A DNA stretch of 64,000 nt from Trichormus sp. M33_DOE_039 (lineage in GTDB: Bacteria > Cyanobacteriota > Cyanobacteriia > Cyanobacteriales > Nostocaceae), in the NCBI GenBank assembly GCA_015296085.1, contig DVDT01000095.1, positions 1-64,000 of the forward strand. Direction: 5' to 3'. The translations under genes were made by a program, and so were the position numbers. Below the pieces are notes generated by a model. That model was given only the letters and a program-made list of their open reading frames with translations. It searched no databases and was not told where the DNA came from. Shown in pieces: positions 9,023-18,341 of the stretch. Position 1 is the stretch's first letter. Each line of letters begins with the position of its first letter.

Positions 9023-9259
9023 ATGGTGAAACAATCTAACCCACCTCTCCACGAAGAACCCCGTTACCAACCAGCACCGATAATTCCGCTTAAACAAGAG
9101 GAATCATTAATTGATTGGTTACAAAATAGTGGTCGATTAATTTCTTACCCATCTGTTGACTACTATTACGAAGACGAGGGAGACGAAGAAGACTATGTGG
9201 AAGAAGTAATGGATACCTTTGACTTTGAAGGGGAAGAAGTCGAAGATTTAGAAGAGTAA
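9023..9259 (+). CDS. Small acidic protein, DUF3134-like
   Basis: This ~78-residue protein begins MVKQSNPPLHEEPRYQPAP. It continues with a conserved-looking QEESLIDWLQNSGRLI segment and ends in a very acidic tail rich in Glu and Asp (EDEGDEEDYVEE). It resembles the cyanobacterial DUF3134 family, whose function is unknown. The start at 9023 is preferred because GGAG lies 9 nt upstream; an in-frame ATG at 9002 is the alternative. A strong hairpin follows directly. Confidence 0.7.
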   Translation: MVKQSNPPLHEEPRYQPAPIIPLKQEESLIDWLQNSGRLISYPSVDYYYEDEGDEEDYVEEVMDTFDFEGEEVEDLEE

Positions 9260-9265
9260 AGTCAT

Positions 9266-9294
9266 CCACCAACAGTCCTCATAACTGTTGGTGG
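9266..9294 (+). terminator. Rho-independent-type hairpin
   Basis: CCACCAACAGT (9266-9276) pairs perfectly with ACTGTTGGTGG (9284-9294) over 11 bp with a 7-nt loop. It sits 6 bp after the stop codon of the small acidic protein. A short T run comes only some 10 nt later. It could serve both this gene and the converging glycosyltransferase gene. Confidence 0.75.
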
Positions 9295-9323
9295 AACATC
9301 ATACTTTTTAACTTATGATATAG

Positions 9324-10370
9324 TTACTTAGTGAAAGTTAATTGTTGTAGTGGTAAAGTTTCTTTTTGAATAGGTGGTAACTCAATTTTATTTTTTGGTA
9401 GCGACTTTGCATAACGATCAGTGAGAAAACGATTAATTTTTCGATCTACTTTCTTCAAAAACCTTTTTAATGGTTTGTTTTCATTACCAAAGCTAACTTG
9501 ACGGACAAAAGGTTTAATAATTGTTGCTACTCTTCTCACACCCAATTTTTTGTATTTAGTTTGAAAATAACCATCTTCCGATAAATTCCATTTAGTACGG
9601 ATGCGTTGGAGACTCCCTAATGTCCAAGCGTCACTCCAACGCAGCATATAAAAGTGTAAATCACTCCACTCTAAGGGAGGGCCTGGTACATAAGTAACTA
9701 CACTATCAGGTTCAAAATAAACTTTACCACCTGCCTGTCGCACAGTCATACAAAAATCTAGATGTTCTTTAGTGTTGAGCATCTCTTCATCTAAATAGCC
9801 GATTTGCTCAAATATTTCAGTACGAACTAAAGTGCAGTGAAATTCTGCCAATTCTGTTTCAGTACGCTGGAGTTGGGGAAGTAATTCTGATATTTGATGA
9901 CCTTGTTTGTACATCTTCTCACGGAGATGTCGCCTGCCCTTAATATCGATGACAATATGACTTTCTCCACCAGCAAAGTGAACCCTTTGGTGTATAGGTT
10001 GTTTTTCGCACATTAAAGGGCCGACAACAGTTGCACCTGTTATTTCTGCACAATTAACTAAGGCTTCTAACCAACCTGGAGAAACTATGACATCGTTATC
10101 AATGAATACTAGATATTTAGTATCAACGTGGCTCAAACCGATATTACGTGCATGGTTAGGAGATAGATAGTAATTAGTGTGAATTAATTTAAAGTTCTTT
10201 TCTTGTGCTTTCGTTTGCAGATAACTATGAACTTTATTTAGGGAATTACCATCAATATAAATTAGTTTGAAGGGAATTTTAGTATATTCATAAATACTTT
10301 CTAGAGATGCTTGAGTGCAGCTAAAACGTTCACGAGGTACAACAACCAGGGTCACAATTGGTTCTAACAT
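9324..10370 (-). CDS. Family 2 glycosyltransferase (GT-A fold)
   Basis: This ~348-residue inverting glycosyltransferase has the GT-A nucleotide-sugar region (residues 5-110). The DxD-like metal motif reads VFIDNDVIV (~90), preceded by SPNHARNIGL, and an acceptor-side segment LNTKEHLDFCMTVRQAGG lies near 205-222. No membrane segment is visible, so it is a cytoplasmic or peripheral enzyme. The ATG at 10370 has GGAG 9 nt upstream and is preferred over one 15 nt earlier. It is the last gene of the minus-strand arm, 23 bp after the GT4 gene. The sugar is unknown. Confidence 0.85.
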   Translation of the reverse strand: MLEPIVTLVVVPRERFSCTQASLESIYEYTKIPFKLIYIDGNSLNKVHSYLQTKAQEKNFKLIHTNYYLSPNHARNIGLSHVDTKYLVFIDNDVIVSPGWLEALVNCAEITGATVVGPLMCEKQPIHQRVHFAGGESHIVIDIKGRRHLREKMYKQGHQISELLPQLQRTETELAEFHCTLVRTEIFEQIGYLDEEMLNTKEHLDFCMTVRQAGGKVYFEPDSVVTYVPGPPLEWSDLHFYMLRWSDAWTLGSLQRIRTKWNLSEDGYFQTKYKKLGVRRVATIIKPFVRQVSFGNENKPLKRFLKKVDRKINRFLTDRYAKSLPKNKIELPPIQKETLPLQQLTFTK

Positions 10371-10393
10371 TATTAATAACTCCATTTTAATTG

Positions 10394-11683
10394 TTAAGAG
10401 TTGGAACTGATTAATCGCTTGTCTGCAAAATGATCTGTGGTTAATTTACTATGTAAAATCTGTTGATAAATTGCTACTAATTCATCATTTAGCTTGTCCA
10501 TGTCGTATTTTTCTACAACACGCATACGTCCAGCTTTACCCATTTTTCCCCACAGTTCGGGATGTGTAATTAAGTAGGATAATTTATTGGCGATCGCATC
10601 CACATCTCGTTCTGGAACTAAAAACCCTGAAACACTATCTTCGACTAGTTCAGGAATCCCGCCGTGTTGGGTACTAATCACAGGTAAACCCATCGCCATT
10701 GCTTCTTTTAATGTATTGACTGGTGCGTCTTGATTTCCATCTTTCCCGGTGATACTAGGTGCGACAAAAATATGGCATTGATTCAGAATTTCGATAATTT
10801 CTTTTTGTTGTTTCCAGCCTAATAATTTAACGATGTGATTGAGACCTAGGCTAGAAATCAGTTTTTGGAAATATTCTTTTAATTCTCCATCACCGATAAT
10901 ATTGTATTCAAGATGAGGGTGATATTTAACTATTTGAGCAATAGCTTTGATGACATATTCAATTCCTTTTTTTTCCACTAAACGTCCAGTAGTGGCGATG
11001 CGGATAATCCCATCGTTAGGAAAATCACGTTCTTTAAAAAAGAAATTATTACAATCAATTCCTGAACCGTGGATATGAATCTTGTGTGCATCACAACCCA
11101 AAGCCACAGCTTTATTTTTGAAAAATTCACAGTTAGCTAAAAAGTAGTCTGTTTCCGTAAATAATTCCTGATATACCTTTTCTCCCCACTTGGGGAGAAA
11201 CTTACTAATATCTGAACCCCGGAAAGTAGAAATTAATTTACCTTCAATTAAACCAAGTTGACGAAACCACACACCAAACACACCTAACGTGCTGAATTGA
11301 CAGTGAATGATGTCGTAAGATTTTTTTTCTAAAAAGGGTAACGCTCGATAGAGCATTTTTAATGATTTGGCTTGGCTGACATAGCGGTTAGTATCGAGTA
11401 ATTGTAGACAGACAGTGGGGTTTTTATAAAAGTTGAGCAGTAGTAAAGTTAAGCCTTTAACCCATCGCCATAACTCATTCTTTGGTCGAGTGGGAGCATA
11501 AATTGTTCGTTTGATTAGCTGATATTTTTCAACCAATGGGTGTACTTTAGATGTATCTTGAGGACGACCATCAAGGGAATAAATATCAACCTCATGTCCG
11601 CGCTCTATTGTACCGACGATTTGATTTAAAATAAAAGGCTCAGATAGCACTGGGAAATGTGCTACGAAGAATGCGACTTTCAT
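10394..11683 (-). CDS. Family 4 glycosyltransferase (copy 1)
   Basis: This 429-residue retaining GT-B glycosyltransferase resembles WcaL-type enzymes of exopolysaccharide clusters. The N-terminal acceptor domain starts MKVAFFVAHFPVLSEPFILN. The nucleotide-sugar domain has TTGRLVEKKGIEY (~231-243), GDGELKEYF and the terminal motif KEAMAMGLPVISTQHGGIPE. The usual EX7E motif reads as DX7E, because DAPVNTLKE has Asp in the first position. The next gene upstream encodes a close paralogue, long stretches of whose C-terminal half are identical, so the pair arose by tandem duplication. Gaps of about 10-24 bp to its neighbours suggest one operon. Confidence 0.9.
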   Translation of the reverse strand: MKVAFFVAHFPVLSEPFILNQIVGTIERGHEVDIYSLDGRPQDTSKVHPLVEKYQLIKRTIYAPTRPKNELWRWVKGLTLLLLNFYKNPTVCLQLLDTNRYVSQAKSLKMLYRALPFLEKKSYDIIHCQFSTLGVFGVWFRQLGLIEGKLISTFRGSDISKFLPKWGEKVYQELFTETDYFLANCEFFKNKAVALGCDAHKIHIHGSGIDCNNFFFKERDFPNDGIIRIATTGRLVEKKGIEYVIKAIAQIVKYHPHLEYNIIGDGELKEYFQKLISSLGLNHIVKLLGWKQQKEIIEILNQCHIFVAPSITGKDGNQDAPVNTLKEAMAMGLPVISTQHGGIPELVEDSVSGFLVPERDVDAIANKLSYLITHPELWGKMGKAGRMRVVEKYDMDKLNDELVAIYQQILHSKLTTDHFADKRLISSNS

Positions 11684-11692
11684 AAATTTATA

Positions 11693-12976
11693 TTAGATAT
11701 AGTTTAATTCCTGCCTCAAAGCCTGTTGAGGTAATTCTGGTTTCAGTAGTTGTTGATAAATCGCAACTAATTCATCATTGAGCTTATTCATATCGTATTT
11801 ATTTTCAACACAGTTACGCCCAGCTTTACCCATGTTTTCCCATAGTTCGGGATGTGTAATTAGATAAGATAATTTATTTGCGATCGCATCCACATCTCGT
11901 TCTGGGACTAAAAAACCTGAAACCCCATCTTCTACTAGTTCAGGAATCCCGCCGTGTCGGGTACTAATCACAGGTAAACCCATCGCCATTGCTTCTTTTA
12001 ATGTATTTACTGGCGCATCTTGGTTCCCATCAACAGCAGTTACACTAGGAGCAATAAAAATGTGAGCATGATCAAGAATTTCGACAATCTCTTTTTGCTG
12101 TTTCCATCCCAACAATTTGGCAATATGACCAATATTGAGTTCAGTAATCAGTAACTCAAACTGTTCCTTTAACTCCCCGTCACCGATAATATTGTATTCA
12201 ATATTCGGATGAATTCCCGCTACTTTAGCAACTGCGCGGATAGCATATTCTATCCCTTTCTTTTCTACTAACCTTCCTGTTGTGGCAATCTGAATTTTAC
12301 CATTTGCAGGGAAATGACGGGATTTAAAGGCGAATTTATGACAATCTAAACCAGAACCATGAACAAGGATTTTATGAGGATCACAGCCTAAATTAATGGC
12401 GCGATCGCCAAAAAATTTGCAGTTTGCCAAGAAAAATTCTCCTTCTCGGAAGAGTTGTTTATAAACATCTTTTCCATTTTCTTGGACATATTTACTAATA
12501 TCAATACCGCGAAAAGTTGTAATTAATTTACCAGAAATTATTCCTGCTTCACGATAAGCAAGAGCAATAGGAGATAACGTCCCAAATTGACAGTGAATAA
12601 TATCATATGCACCATCTTGAAGTAAAGACTCAATACGATAAAATGTTTTTAAAGTGGCTAATTCTTTGTCATACTTCCCAGGCTGGAAAAAACGCAAACT
12701 CTTTAAAGAGCCTTTGTGAATATTTTTAATCAGTAATACTATACCCTTGAAAAATCGCCAAATAATATTTTGAGGTACAGTAGGTGGGAAATATGTGCAT
12801 TCCATTAGCTTATATTCTTCTATAATAGGATGTACCTTCCCTGTATAATTTTTTGGTAACCCATTCACAGGATGAATATAAACCTCATGTCCACGGTCAA
12901 TTAAACCTGTAATTTGATTTAGAATAAACGCCTCAGATAAAACCGGGAATCGCCAAACAATAAACGCCACTTTCAT
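11693..12976 (-). CDS. Family 4 glycosyltransferase (copy 2)
   Basis: This 427-residue paralogue of the preceding enzyme has the same architecture: MKVAFIVWRFPVLSEAFILN at the N-terminus, GRLVEKKGIEYAIRAV in the centre, GDGELKEQF, and the donor motif DAPVNTLKEAMAMGLPVIS. The N-terminal acceptor halves differ more than the C-terminal donor halves. This suggests the two use a similar sugar nucleotide but different acceptors and act one after the other on a growing oligosaccharide. That is inference from the divergence pattern. It lies 14 bp downstream of the histidine phosphatase stop codon. Confidence 0.9.
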   Translation of the reverse strand: MKVAFIVWRFPVLSEAFILNQITGLIDRGHEVYIHPVNGLPKNYTGKVHPIIEEYKLMECTYFPPTVPQNIIWRFFKGIVLLIKNIHKGSLKSLRFFQPGKYDKELATLKTFYRIESLLQDGAYDIIHCQFGTLSPIALAYREAGIISGKLITTFRGIDISKYVQENGKDVYKQLFREGEFFLANCKFFGDRAINLGCDPHKILVHGSGLDCHKFAFKSRHFPANGKIQIATTGRLVEKKGIEYAIRAVAKVAGIHPNIEYNIIGDGELKEQFELLITELNIGHIAKLLGWKQQKEIVEILDHAHIFIAPSVTAVDGNQDAPVNTLKEAMAMGLPVISTRHGGIPELVEDGVSGFLVPERDVDAIANKLSYLITHPELWENMGKAGRNCVENKYDMNKLNDELVAIYQQLLKPELPQQALRQELNYI

Positions 12977-12990
12977 AGTTAAACCTCGGT

Positions 12991-13710
12991 TTAATTACGC
13001 AATATTTTATATTTATGAAGCCTCTCTTCGTCCTTACTCAAAAAATTAATATGATGGGTTAAGTTCATCACTTCTAATTTTCCAGAAGCCAAAGAACCAT
13101 CAGAAAAATTGAGTATGCTTATCCCACAGTTTGACTGATGAAAAGAATGATAAAATGCCGGACTTATACCCAAAGCCGTGCTGATTAAAGCCCGATTTGT
13201 CCCTCCATGTGCAACAACCAACAAAGTTTTACCTACATTATTTGGTAATACCTCGTGCCAAAATTCTTGCACCCGTGCAAATAAACTCAGAGCAGGATAA
13301 AATCGTGTCTCAGCATCTACCTGCATCCAAAACTCATGGGGACGTTGTTTCCAAAGTTGATATGCTTCCGGGAAAGTTTCTCGCACATATTGAAATGCTA
13401 ATCCCTCCCAGTTAGGCAAATCATTTTCTCTTAACTTATCAGTAATAAAAACTGCCTTTGGTAGAACATTAATTACCTCTAAAATTTCCTTAGCGGTTTC
13501 CTGCGCTCGTTTTAATGAACTAATATAAACAGCATCAAATGCTATTCCCTGCAAAAACTCACCTGTAATTCGTGCATCTCTGCGTCCAATTTCAGTTAAT
13601 ACAGACTTATCACTGCTACCTTGATATAAACCCAAAACATTAAATGTACTCTCTCCGTGGCGGAGAAGAATCACGCGAGTTCCGGGAGAATGTTTAAGCT
13701 TCAACAGCAT
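12991..13710 (-). CDS. Histidine phosphatase (phosphoglycerate mutase-like)
   Basis: This ~239-residue member of the histidine phosphatase superfamily has the phosphohistidine motif LLRHGEST near residue 16 and the second catalytic histidine in VVAHGGTNRAL (~170). Family members are 2,3-bisphosphoglycerate-independent phosphatases, mutases or sugar-phosphate phosphatases. The exact substrate is not readable. The ATG at 13710 overlaps the 3' end of the ABC exporter gene by 17 bp and follows a GGGAG site, indicating translational coupling; an earlier in-frame start at 13770 would overlap by 77 bp. Its place in a sugar cluster suggests removal of phosphate from a sugar or glycerate intermediate. 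Confidence 0.85.
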   Translation of the reverse strand: MLLKLKHSPGTRVILLRHGESTFNVLGLYQGSSDKSVLTEIGRRDARITGEFLQGIAFDAVYISSLKRAQETAKEILEVINVLPKAVFITDKLRENDLPNWEGLAFQYVRETFPEAYQLWKQRPHEFWMQVDAETRFYPALSLFARVQEFWHEVLPNNVGKTLLVVAHGGTNRALISTALGISPAFYHSFHQSNCGISILNFSDGSLASGKLEVMNLTHHINFLSKDEERLHKYKILRN

Positions 13711-15538
13711 AGATATCTCCCTCTGCATCGACAATACTTTGCATCCGGTATAAAGTGGCGTAACAACCACCTAAACGCATCAGTTCGGTGTGTGTACCTT
13801 GTTCTAAAATGCTTCCTCCTTCGACGTAGAGAATCATATCTGCGTTCTCTACCGCCTTAAGATTGTGGGAAATAATAAAAGTTGTACGTCCCTCAGTTAA
13901 CTTACTGAGTGCGGCGTTGACGATATATTCACTTTTTTTATCTAAACCTGTGGTGGGTTCATCCAGAATTACTATCGGTGCTTGTCTGATTGCAGCACGA
14001 GCGATCGCAATTCTTTGTCTTTGTCCTCCTGATAGTGTACCACCGCGATCGCCCAAAATTGTATCGTAACCTTGGGGCAAGTTGATGATAAATTCATGTG
14101 CGTTCGCTAATTTTGCAGCTTGTTCCACCTCTTTTTGGGAACATCCTAATTTACCGTAAGCAATATTTTCTCTAACACTCACGCCAAATAACACACTATC
14201 TTGCAAAACTACGCTAATTTGCTGTCTGAGAGAATTTAAAGTATATTCGCGGATATCTTGACCATCGATTAAAATGCGTCCCGCTTCTGGATCGTACAGT
14301 CGTAAAATTAAACTCAGGAGTGTTGATTTACCGCTACCGGAAGCTCCTACTATTGCTACTTGCTGTCCTGGTTGCACAGTAAAACTAATATCTTTTAAAA
14401 TATCCTTCCCCGTATCGTAGCCAAAGTAAACATTTTCAAAACGTACCGCACCAAAAAAAGGATGCGAGGGTTTCGCCTGCGGTAAATCTTGCACATTTGG
14501 TTCATAGTCGAGAAGTTCCACTACCCGTTCCCCGGAAGCAGTCGCTTTAGCAATTTGTCCGATTTGGTTGGAAAGTTTCCGCATCGGTTCAAAAGCATTT
14601 TTCAAATAAGTCATGAATACCAACAATTCTCCAGGTGTGAGTTCCTTATTTAGCACTACATGAGAACCCCGCCACAACACCGCAGCAATAATAATCGCCA
14701 TCAAAATTTGTACACCCCTTTCGAGTGCAGCTGACAGTCTTAAAGATTCGATAGCTTCATCTAAACTCTTTTTATTTTGTGTTGAGAAAACATCGTGCAG
14801 CATTTTCTGAAGAGATAGGACTTGTACAACTTTAATTGCGCCGATAGTTTCACCAGTAGTTGCTGCTAAAACACCTTCTGAATCACGATGTTTTTTCGCA
14901 AATTTACGAATGCGGCTAATCATATTACTGGTTAATAACATTAAGACCGGGAAAATAGCCATCACTACTAATGCTAATTCCCAATTGAGCCAAAACATAA
15001 TACCTAACATCCCCAAACAAGAGAATGTATTAGTAAATAAAGGCAAAGCTGTTTTTACAGTTACAGTCCTCATCTTTTCAATATCAGCGGTGACACGAGC
15101 AATTAAATCTCCACTCTTAGATTTCTGGTGGAAGGATAGAGAAAGATGTTGTAAATGATTGAAAACATCAGCACGCACTTCTGATAATATTCGTACCACA
15201 GCCAAGGACATGCCATAGGTGCTGAGGTATGCAGCTATGCTACTAATACCAGAAATCACAACAATTGCTATAGCCGATATAGTTAATAATAAAACTGGAC
15301 TTAATCCATAAGTTTGAGTAAAATTTACTGAGTTAGTATGAGATGGTATAAGGATATAATCAAATACATATTTTAAAGGCCAAGGCTCAAGTAAATGCAA
15401 GCCAGTTTCTAGTACAAGTGCCAGAAAAGAACCAGCTATTAAAATTTTTTGTTGATGAATATAGGATGAAAATTTCTCTAAGATTTGTAAAATACCTGGA
15501 ATAACTCCCTTTAAGTCTTTTTCTTTAGCACGACCCAT
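13694..15538 (-). CDS. ABC exporter, fused permease and ATPase (copy 1)
   Basis: This 614-residue half-transporter has six membrane segments in residues ~30-320. The ATPase domain follows with Walker A GASGSGKST (~395), the signature LSGGQRQRIAIARA (~500) and Walker B IVILDEPTTGLD. This is the MsbA/lipid-flippase type of type IV ABC exporter and should act as a homodimer in the inner membrane. Within a glycosyltransferase operon the likely cargo is a lipid-linked saccharide or glycolipid. A paralogue in the other arm (25114-26910) shares the unusual N-terminal LEPWPLK(Y/F)VFDY. The histidine phosphatase start overlaps its 3' end. Confidence 0.92.
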   Translation of the reverse strand: MGRAKEKDLKGVIPGILQILEKFSSYIHQQKILIAGSFLALVLETGLHLLEPWPLKYVFDYILIPSHTNSVNFTQTYGLSPVLLLTISAIAIVVISGISSIAAYLSTYGMSLAVVRILSEVRADVFNHLQHLSLSFHQKSKSGDLIARVTADIEKMRTVTVKTALPLFTNTFSCLGMLGIMFWLNWELALVVMAIFPVLMLLTSNMISRIRKFAKKHRDSEGVLAATTGETIGAIKVVQVLSLQKMLHDVFSTQNKKSLDEAIESLRLSAALERGVQILMAIIIAAVLWRGSHVVLNKELTPGELLVFMTYLKNAFEPMRKLSNQIGQIAKATASGERVVELLDYEPNVQDLPQAKPSHPFFGAVRFENVYFGYDTGKDILKDISFTVQPGQQVAIVGASGSGKSTLLSLILRLYDPEAGRILIDGQDIREYTLNSLRQQISVVLQDSVLFGVSVRENIAYGKLGCSQKEVEQAAKLANAHEFIINLPQGYDTILGDRGGTLSGGQRQRIAIARAAIRQAPIVILDEPTTGLDKKSEYIVNAALSKLTEGRTTFIISHNLKAVENADMILYVEGGSILEQGTHTELMRLGGCYATLYRMQSIVDAEGDIYAVEA

Positions 15539-15563
15539 TAATTATCTTTCTCCTTATTAAATA

Positions 15564-16778
15564 TTAATCTTTATAAACCTGGCCTCTCACAGCAATTGAT
15601 GATTTGGTTTGATTTAGAAAATCATGCAGAAAAATCGCTGTTTTCTCGGCACCATGCAAATCAAATTTGTGAGAATCATCTAAAACTATATTTTTGTTTA
15701 AACAACTAATAATTCTATCTACCAGATGAGATGCTTCTAAATCTTGTGGAGGAATATAATCAACAATTCCTAAATTTTGTAACTTTTGAGTTCTGACTAA
15801 TTGTTCTTTATCTTGTTGCTCATGACCAATTGGAACAACGATAGCACGTACACCCGTACTCAAAATATTCATGGTTGTGTTATAACCACTTAAACTAAGA
15901 GAAATATCAGCCGTTTGCATATAAGCAGGTAGCTGTAAAGTATATGTTTCAATATGAATATTGTCTTGATGTACGGCAAATTGCTTTAATTGTTTCGCTT
16001 TTGCATCTGGCATGAATGGGCCAGTAAATATTTTAATAATATGTGGTATTTTTTTTGATAAAATTTGACTTGCAGCTATCACTGTTTCTAAAAGTTCATA
16101 GCCGATTCTCCCGCCACCAACACTCACTAAAATTTTTACTGTTTCTGGATTTGCTTCTCCCCACAATCTATAACTACGAAAATTTGCTGTTACAGATTGG
16201 GTCACGAACCCAGTATGAATAATTTCTGATTTGATATCTCTATATCTACTAAAACTCTCTGAAAATTTTAGAAATCTAGCATCTGAGTGAAAGAGTAATA
16301 AATCAAAATAGCGATTCATTAAATCGCAGATAGTTTCCTCTTCTTCTGGAGTAGATTCTTTGCCAATCACATCACGTAAACTGCAAACAATTTTTGTATC
16401 AGGACTTGCAGTTTTGATATATTCAACTAAAGGAATTAACTCAAAAAATAGCTTGTGTCTACCAAAGGGAAAAAATTCCGTAATTAAACAATCAGGTTTA
16501 ATTCTGTTAAATTCCGAAATTAATAAACTTTTTCTGATTTCTTTGACTTCCTCAACACTTTTATCTCTATCATTGACTCTAAATTTACCATCTTCTAACC
16601 ATAGTGCAGGTAGTCTAATTAATTTTACTTGTGGCGGTATTTCAAAACCTGCTATTTCTGGGCCTCCACAAATAAAATATACTTGAAAATATTTAACTAA
16701 ACTCCGCACTATTTCTGTGCTTCTTACTAAATGACCCATACCGCTAAGGTACTGGCAATAAAACATGATTTTTTTCAT
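15564..16778 (-). CDS. MurG-like (GT28-type) glycosyltransferase A
   Basis: This ~404-residue GT-B enzyme has an N-terminal glycine loop (YLSGMGHLVRS, near residue 10), a central ILVSVGGGRIGYE (~220) and the donor-site SLSGYNTTMNIL (~300). The last is the counterpart of the MurG GGSGA loop. Such proteins transfer sugar from UDP-sugars, often to a lipid carrier at the membrane face. The chosen ATG (16778) overlaps the 3' end of the upstream paralogue by 35 bp; an alternative start lies 18 nt earlier. Two paralogues are in the locus (16744-17961, 21338-22612). Donor and acceptor are unknown. Confidence 0.85.
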   Translation of the reverse strand: MKKIMFYCQYLSGMGHLVRSTEIVRSLVKYFQVYFICGGPEIAGFEIPPQVKLIRLPALWLEDGKFRVNDRDKSVEEVKEIRKSLLISEFNRIKPDCLITEFFPFGRHKLFFELIPLVEYIKTASPDTKIVCSLRDVIGKESTPEEEETICDLMNRYFDLLLFHSDARFLKFSESFSRYRDIKSEIIHTGFVTQSVTANFRSYRLWGEANPETVKILVSVGGGRIGYELLETVIAASQILSKKIPHIIKIFTGPFMPDAKAKQLKQFAVHQDNIHIETYTLQLPAYMQTADISLSLSGYNTTMNILSTGVRAIVVPIGHEQQDKEQLVRTQKLQNLGIVDYIPPQDLEASHLVDRIISCLNKNIVLDDSHKFDLHGAEKTAIFLHDFLNQTKSSIAVRGQVYKD

Positions 16779-17961
16779 GATTGAATTGACGCTCACAACT
16801 TGTTTGAGTTAATAGCAGATAAATGCGATCTGTAATGTTATCCAAGCCATTCATAGTTAATTCAATTTCAGGTGCAGATAAATCCATGAGAGATGATTTC
16901 AATGATTCCGCATTAAAGCTATCTGGATGAATTGCTGAAAAAAAACCTAATTTTCCCATTCTTTGCGAGCGAATTAATTGCTCTTGGGATGGATGACAAC
17001 GTGGTACAACTACCGCAGGTTTTTTGGCAACCAAAATTTCACAAATTGTGTTATAACCAGCCATTGAAACTATTGCGTCTGCTGCTTGGATATAACTCAT
17101 TAAATCGTCTGTAAATTCCTTAACTTTAACTTGTGGATTATTTGCGGCTGCTTGGATTACAAGTTGCTGTTGTATTCTGGGCATTTCCGGCCCGTAAATT
17201 ATGAGGCTTTTGTAAATATTAGTTGTATCCAATAGTTTAATTGCATCGAGATAAGTAGCAACTAATTCATAACCATCTTCACCGCCGCCAGGGGTGACTA
17301 GAATCAATTTTTCTTGGGAAGATATTTGTAATTCTGCTCTAATTTTTTTGGGTGATATTAACCCTGATTGATGGCTTATATAACCGCAGTAATAGGAATT
17401 TTGGATAATGTTGGGTGAAAATTGATATTCTTTAACAGTATCAAAAACTTCGGGTATGCCGACTATTAAAACTTGATGATAATACTTTTCAATAGCTGTG
17501 TAGTAACCATTTTTTGTCCACTCGGAAATAGTGAATTCTGGCGAATCGAGAATATCCCGCAGTAGGAGAACTAGCTTAGTTTGAGGTAGGTGTTGATGAA
17601 AATAATTAATGGTGTCAGCTAACTCGCGTTTGACTCCGTATGGTTTTTTATCTACTAAAAATAGGTCTGGTTGAAAATTAATTGCAGCCGAGAGAATCAG
17701 TTGCGATCGCAATTTTACCGTCTCTTCTACCCCCATTCCCAAATACTTTACCGCCACTTCGCCAGTTGCGCCCCTGTTTAAACAAGGAAGTTTGATGTAA
17801 TCTAAACCTTTGGGTAAACGAAACCCCTGTAGCATCGGCGAGCCAGACAGCAATAAAATCGAGATTTCAGGTATTTTATCCAGTAGATGTTGGCAAATAG
17901 TCAACATTCTACGGATGTTACCAAGTCCGTATGCGTCGTGGGAATATACCAGCAGTCGCAT
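16744..17961 (-). CDS. MurG-like (GT28-type) glycosyltransferase B
   Basis: This ~405-residue GT-B protein starts MRLLVYSHDAYGLGNIRRML. The glycine loop is near residue 10, LVTPGGGEDGYEL lies near 220 and the donor loop SMAGYNTICE near 300, followed by RCHPSQEQLIRSQRM. It is more like the plus-arm paralogue at 21338 than its direct neighbour: both share YSHD, the RRxL turn and LLLRDILD/LGLRDILD. It is the first gene of the minus arm. The start at 17961 is chosen because the family begins with this strand; upstream ATGs at 18003 and 18030 are possible. Confidence 0.83.
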   Translation of the reverse strand: MRLLVYSHDAYGLGNIRRMLTICQHLLDKIPEISILLLSGSPMLQGFRLPKGLDYIKLPCLNRGATGEVAVKYLGMGVEETVKLRSQLILSAAINFQPDLFLVDKKPYGVKRELADTINYFHQHLPQTKLVLLLRDILDSPEFTISEWTKNGYYTAIEKYYHQVLIVGIPEVFDTVKEYQFSPNIIQNSYYCGYISHQSGLISPKKIRAELQISSQEKLILVTPGGGEDGYELVATYLDAIKLLDTTNIYKSLIIYGPEMPRIQQQLVIQAAANNPQVKVKEFTDDLMSYIQAADAIVSMAGYNTICEILVAKKPAVVVPRCHPSQEQLIRSQRMGKLGFFSAIHPDSFNAESLKSSLMDLSAPEIELTMNGLDNITDRIYLLLTQTSCERQFNHEKNHVLLPVP

Positions 17962-18056
17962 AATTGTTACCAAATGACGTTGGGATATTGATGGCAGAAA
18001 CATCCGTTTGATGTTCTCTTGCTGATACATATAATTACTGTTGTAGATGAATTCTT

Positions 18057-18084
18057 CATGAAACTTTCATGAGAAGGTTCTCAT
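18057..18084. promoter_or_regulatory. Two overlapping palindromes, putative operator 1
   Basis: CATGAAA-C-TTTCATG (18057-18071) overlaps ATGAGAA-GG-TTCTCAT (18069-18084). Both are perfect 7-bp dyads, typical in size of helix-turn-helix regulator sites. They lie in the divergent region. The second motif recurs 121 bp away with a different 2-bp spacer, which argues against chance. Confidence 0.6.
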
Positions 18085-18189
18085 CAAGCTGTTAAACATA
18101 TTCATCAGTATTTTTCCAGACTAGAACGGGAATAATCACCATTTTTGGATGCAGCGAATAGGCAATCTCTCATATCTGGTGCTGGTTTT

Positions 18190-18227
18190 ATGAGAACTTT
18201 CTCATGCTTCCTTCATTACTTTCTCAT
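18190..18227. promoter_or_regulatory. Palindrome plus half-site, putative operator 2
   Basis: ATGAGAA-CT-TTCTCAT (18190-18205) is a second perfect dyad of the same type. The sequence ACTTTCTCAT then repeats 22 bp further on, ending at 18227, about two helical turns away on the same face. The group lies 115-150 bp before the permease start codon. Confidence 0.6.
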
Positions 18228-18341
18228 AAAGCTTTGATTAAACTGACTTTAAGCTGAAATTAATCAACACTCAGTAACACTTACATCTTAATTTAGGAGC
18301 TACATAAACTTACTAAGATTAATAAAATTAAATAGAGCAAA

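Larger units (their letters stand above)
17962..18341. other. Divergent control region of the glycoconjugate locus
   Basis: This 380-bp region lies between the minus-arm and plus-arm start codons. It carries several inverted repeats built on TTCTCAT and TTTCATG half-sites (listed). No gene is seen unless the upstream starts of the GT28-type gene are used. It must contain the promoters of both arms. Confidence 0.6.
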
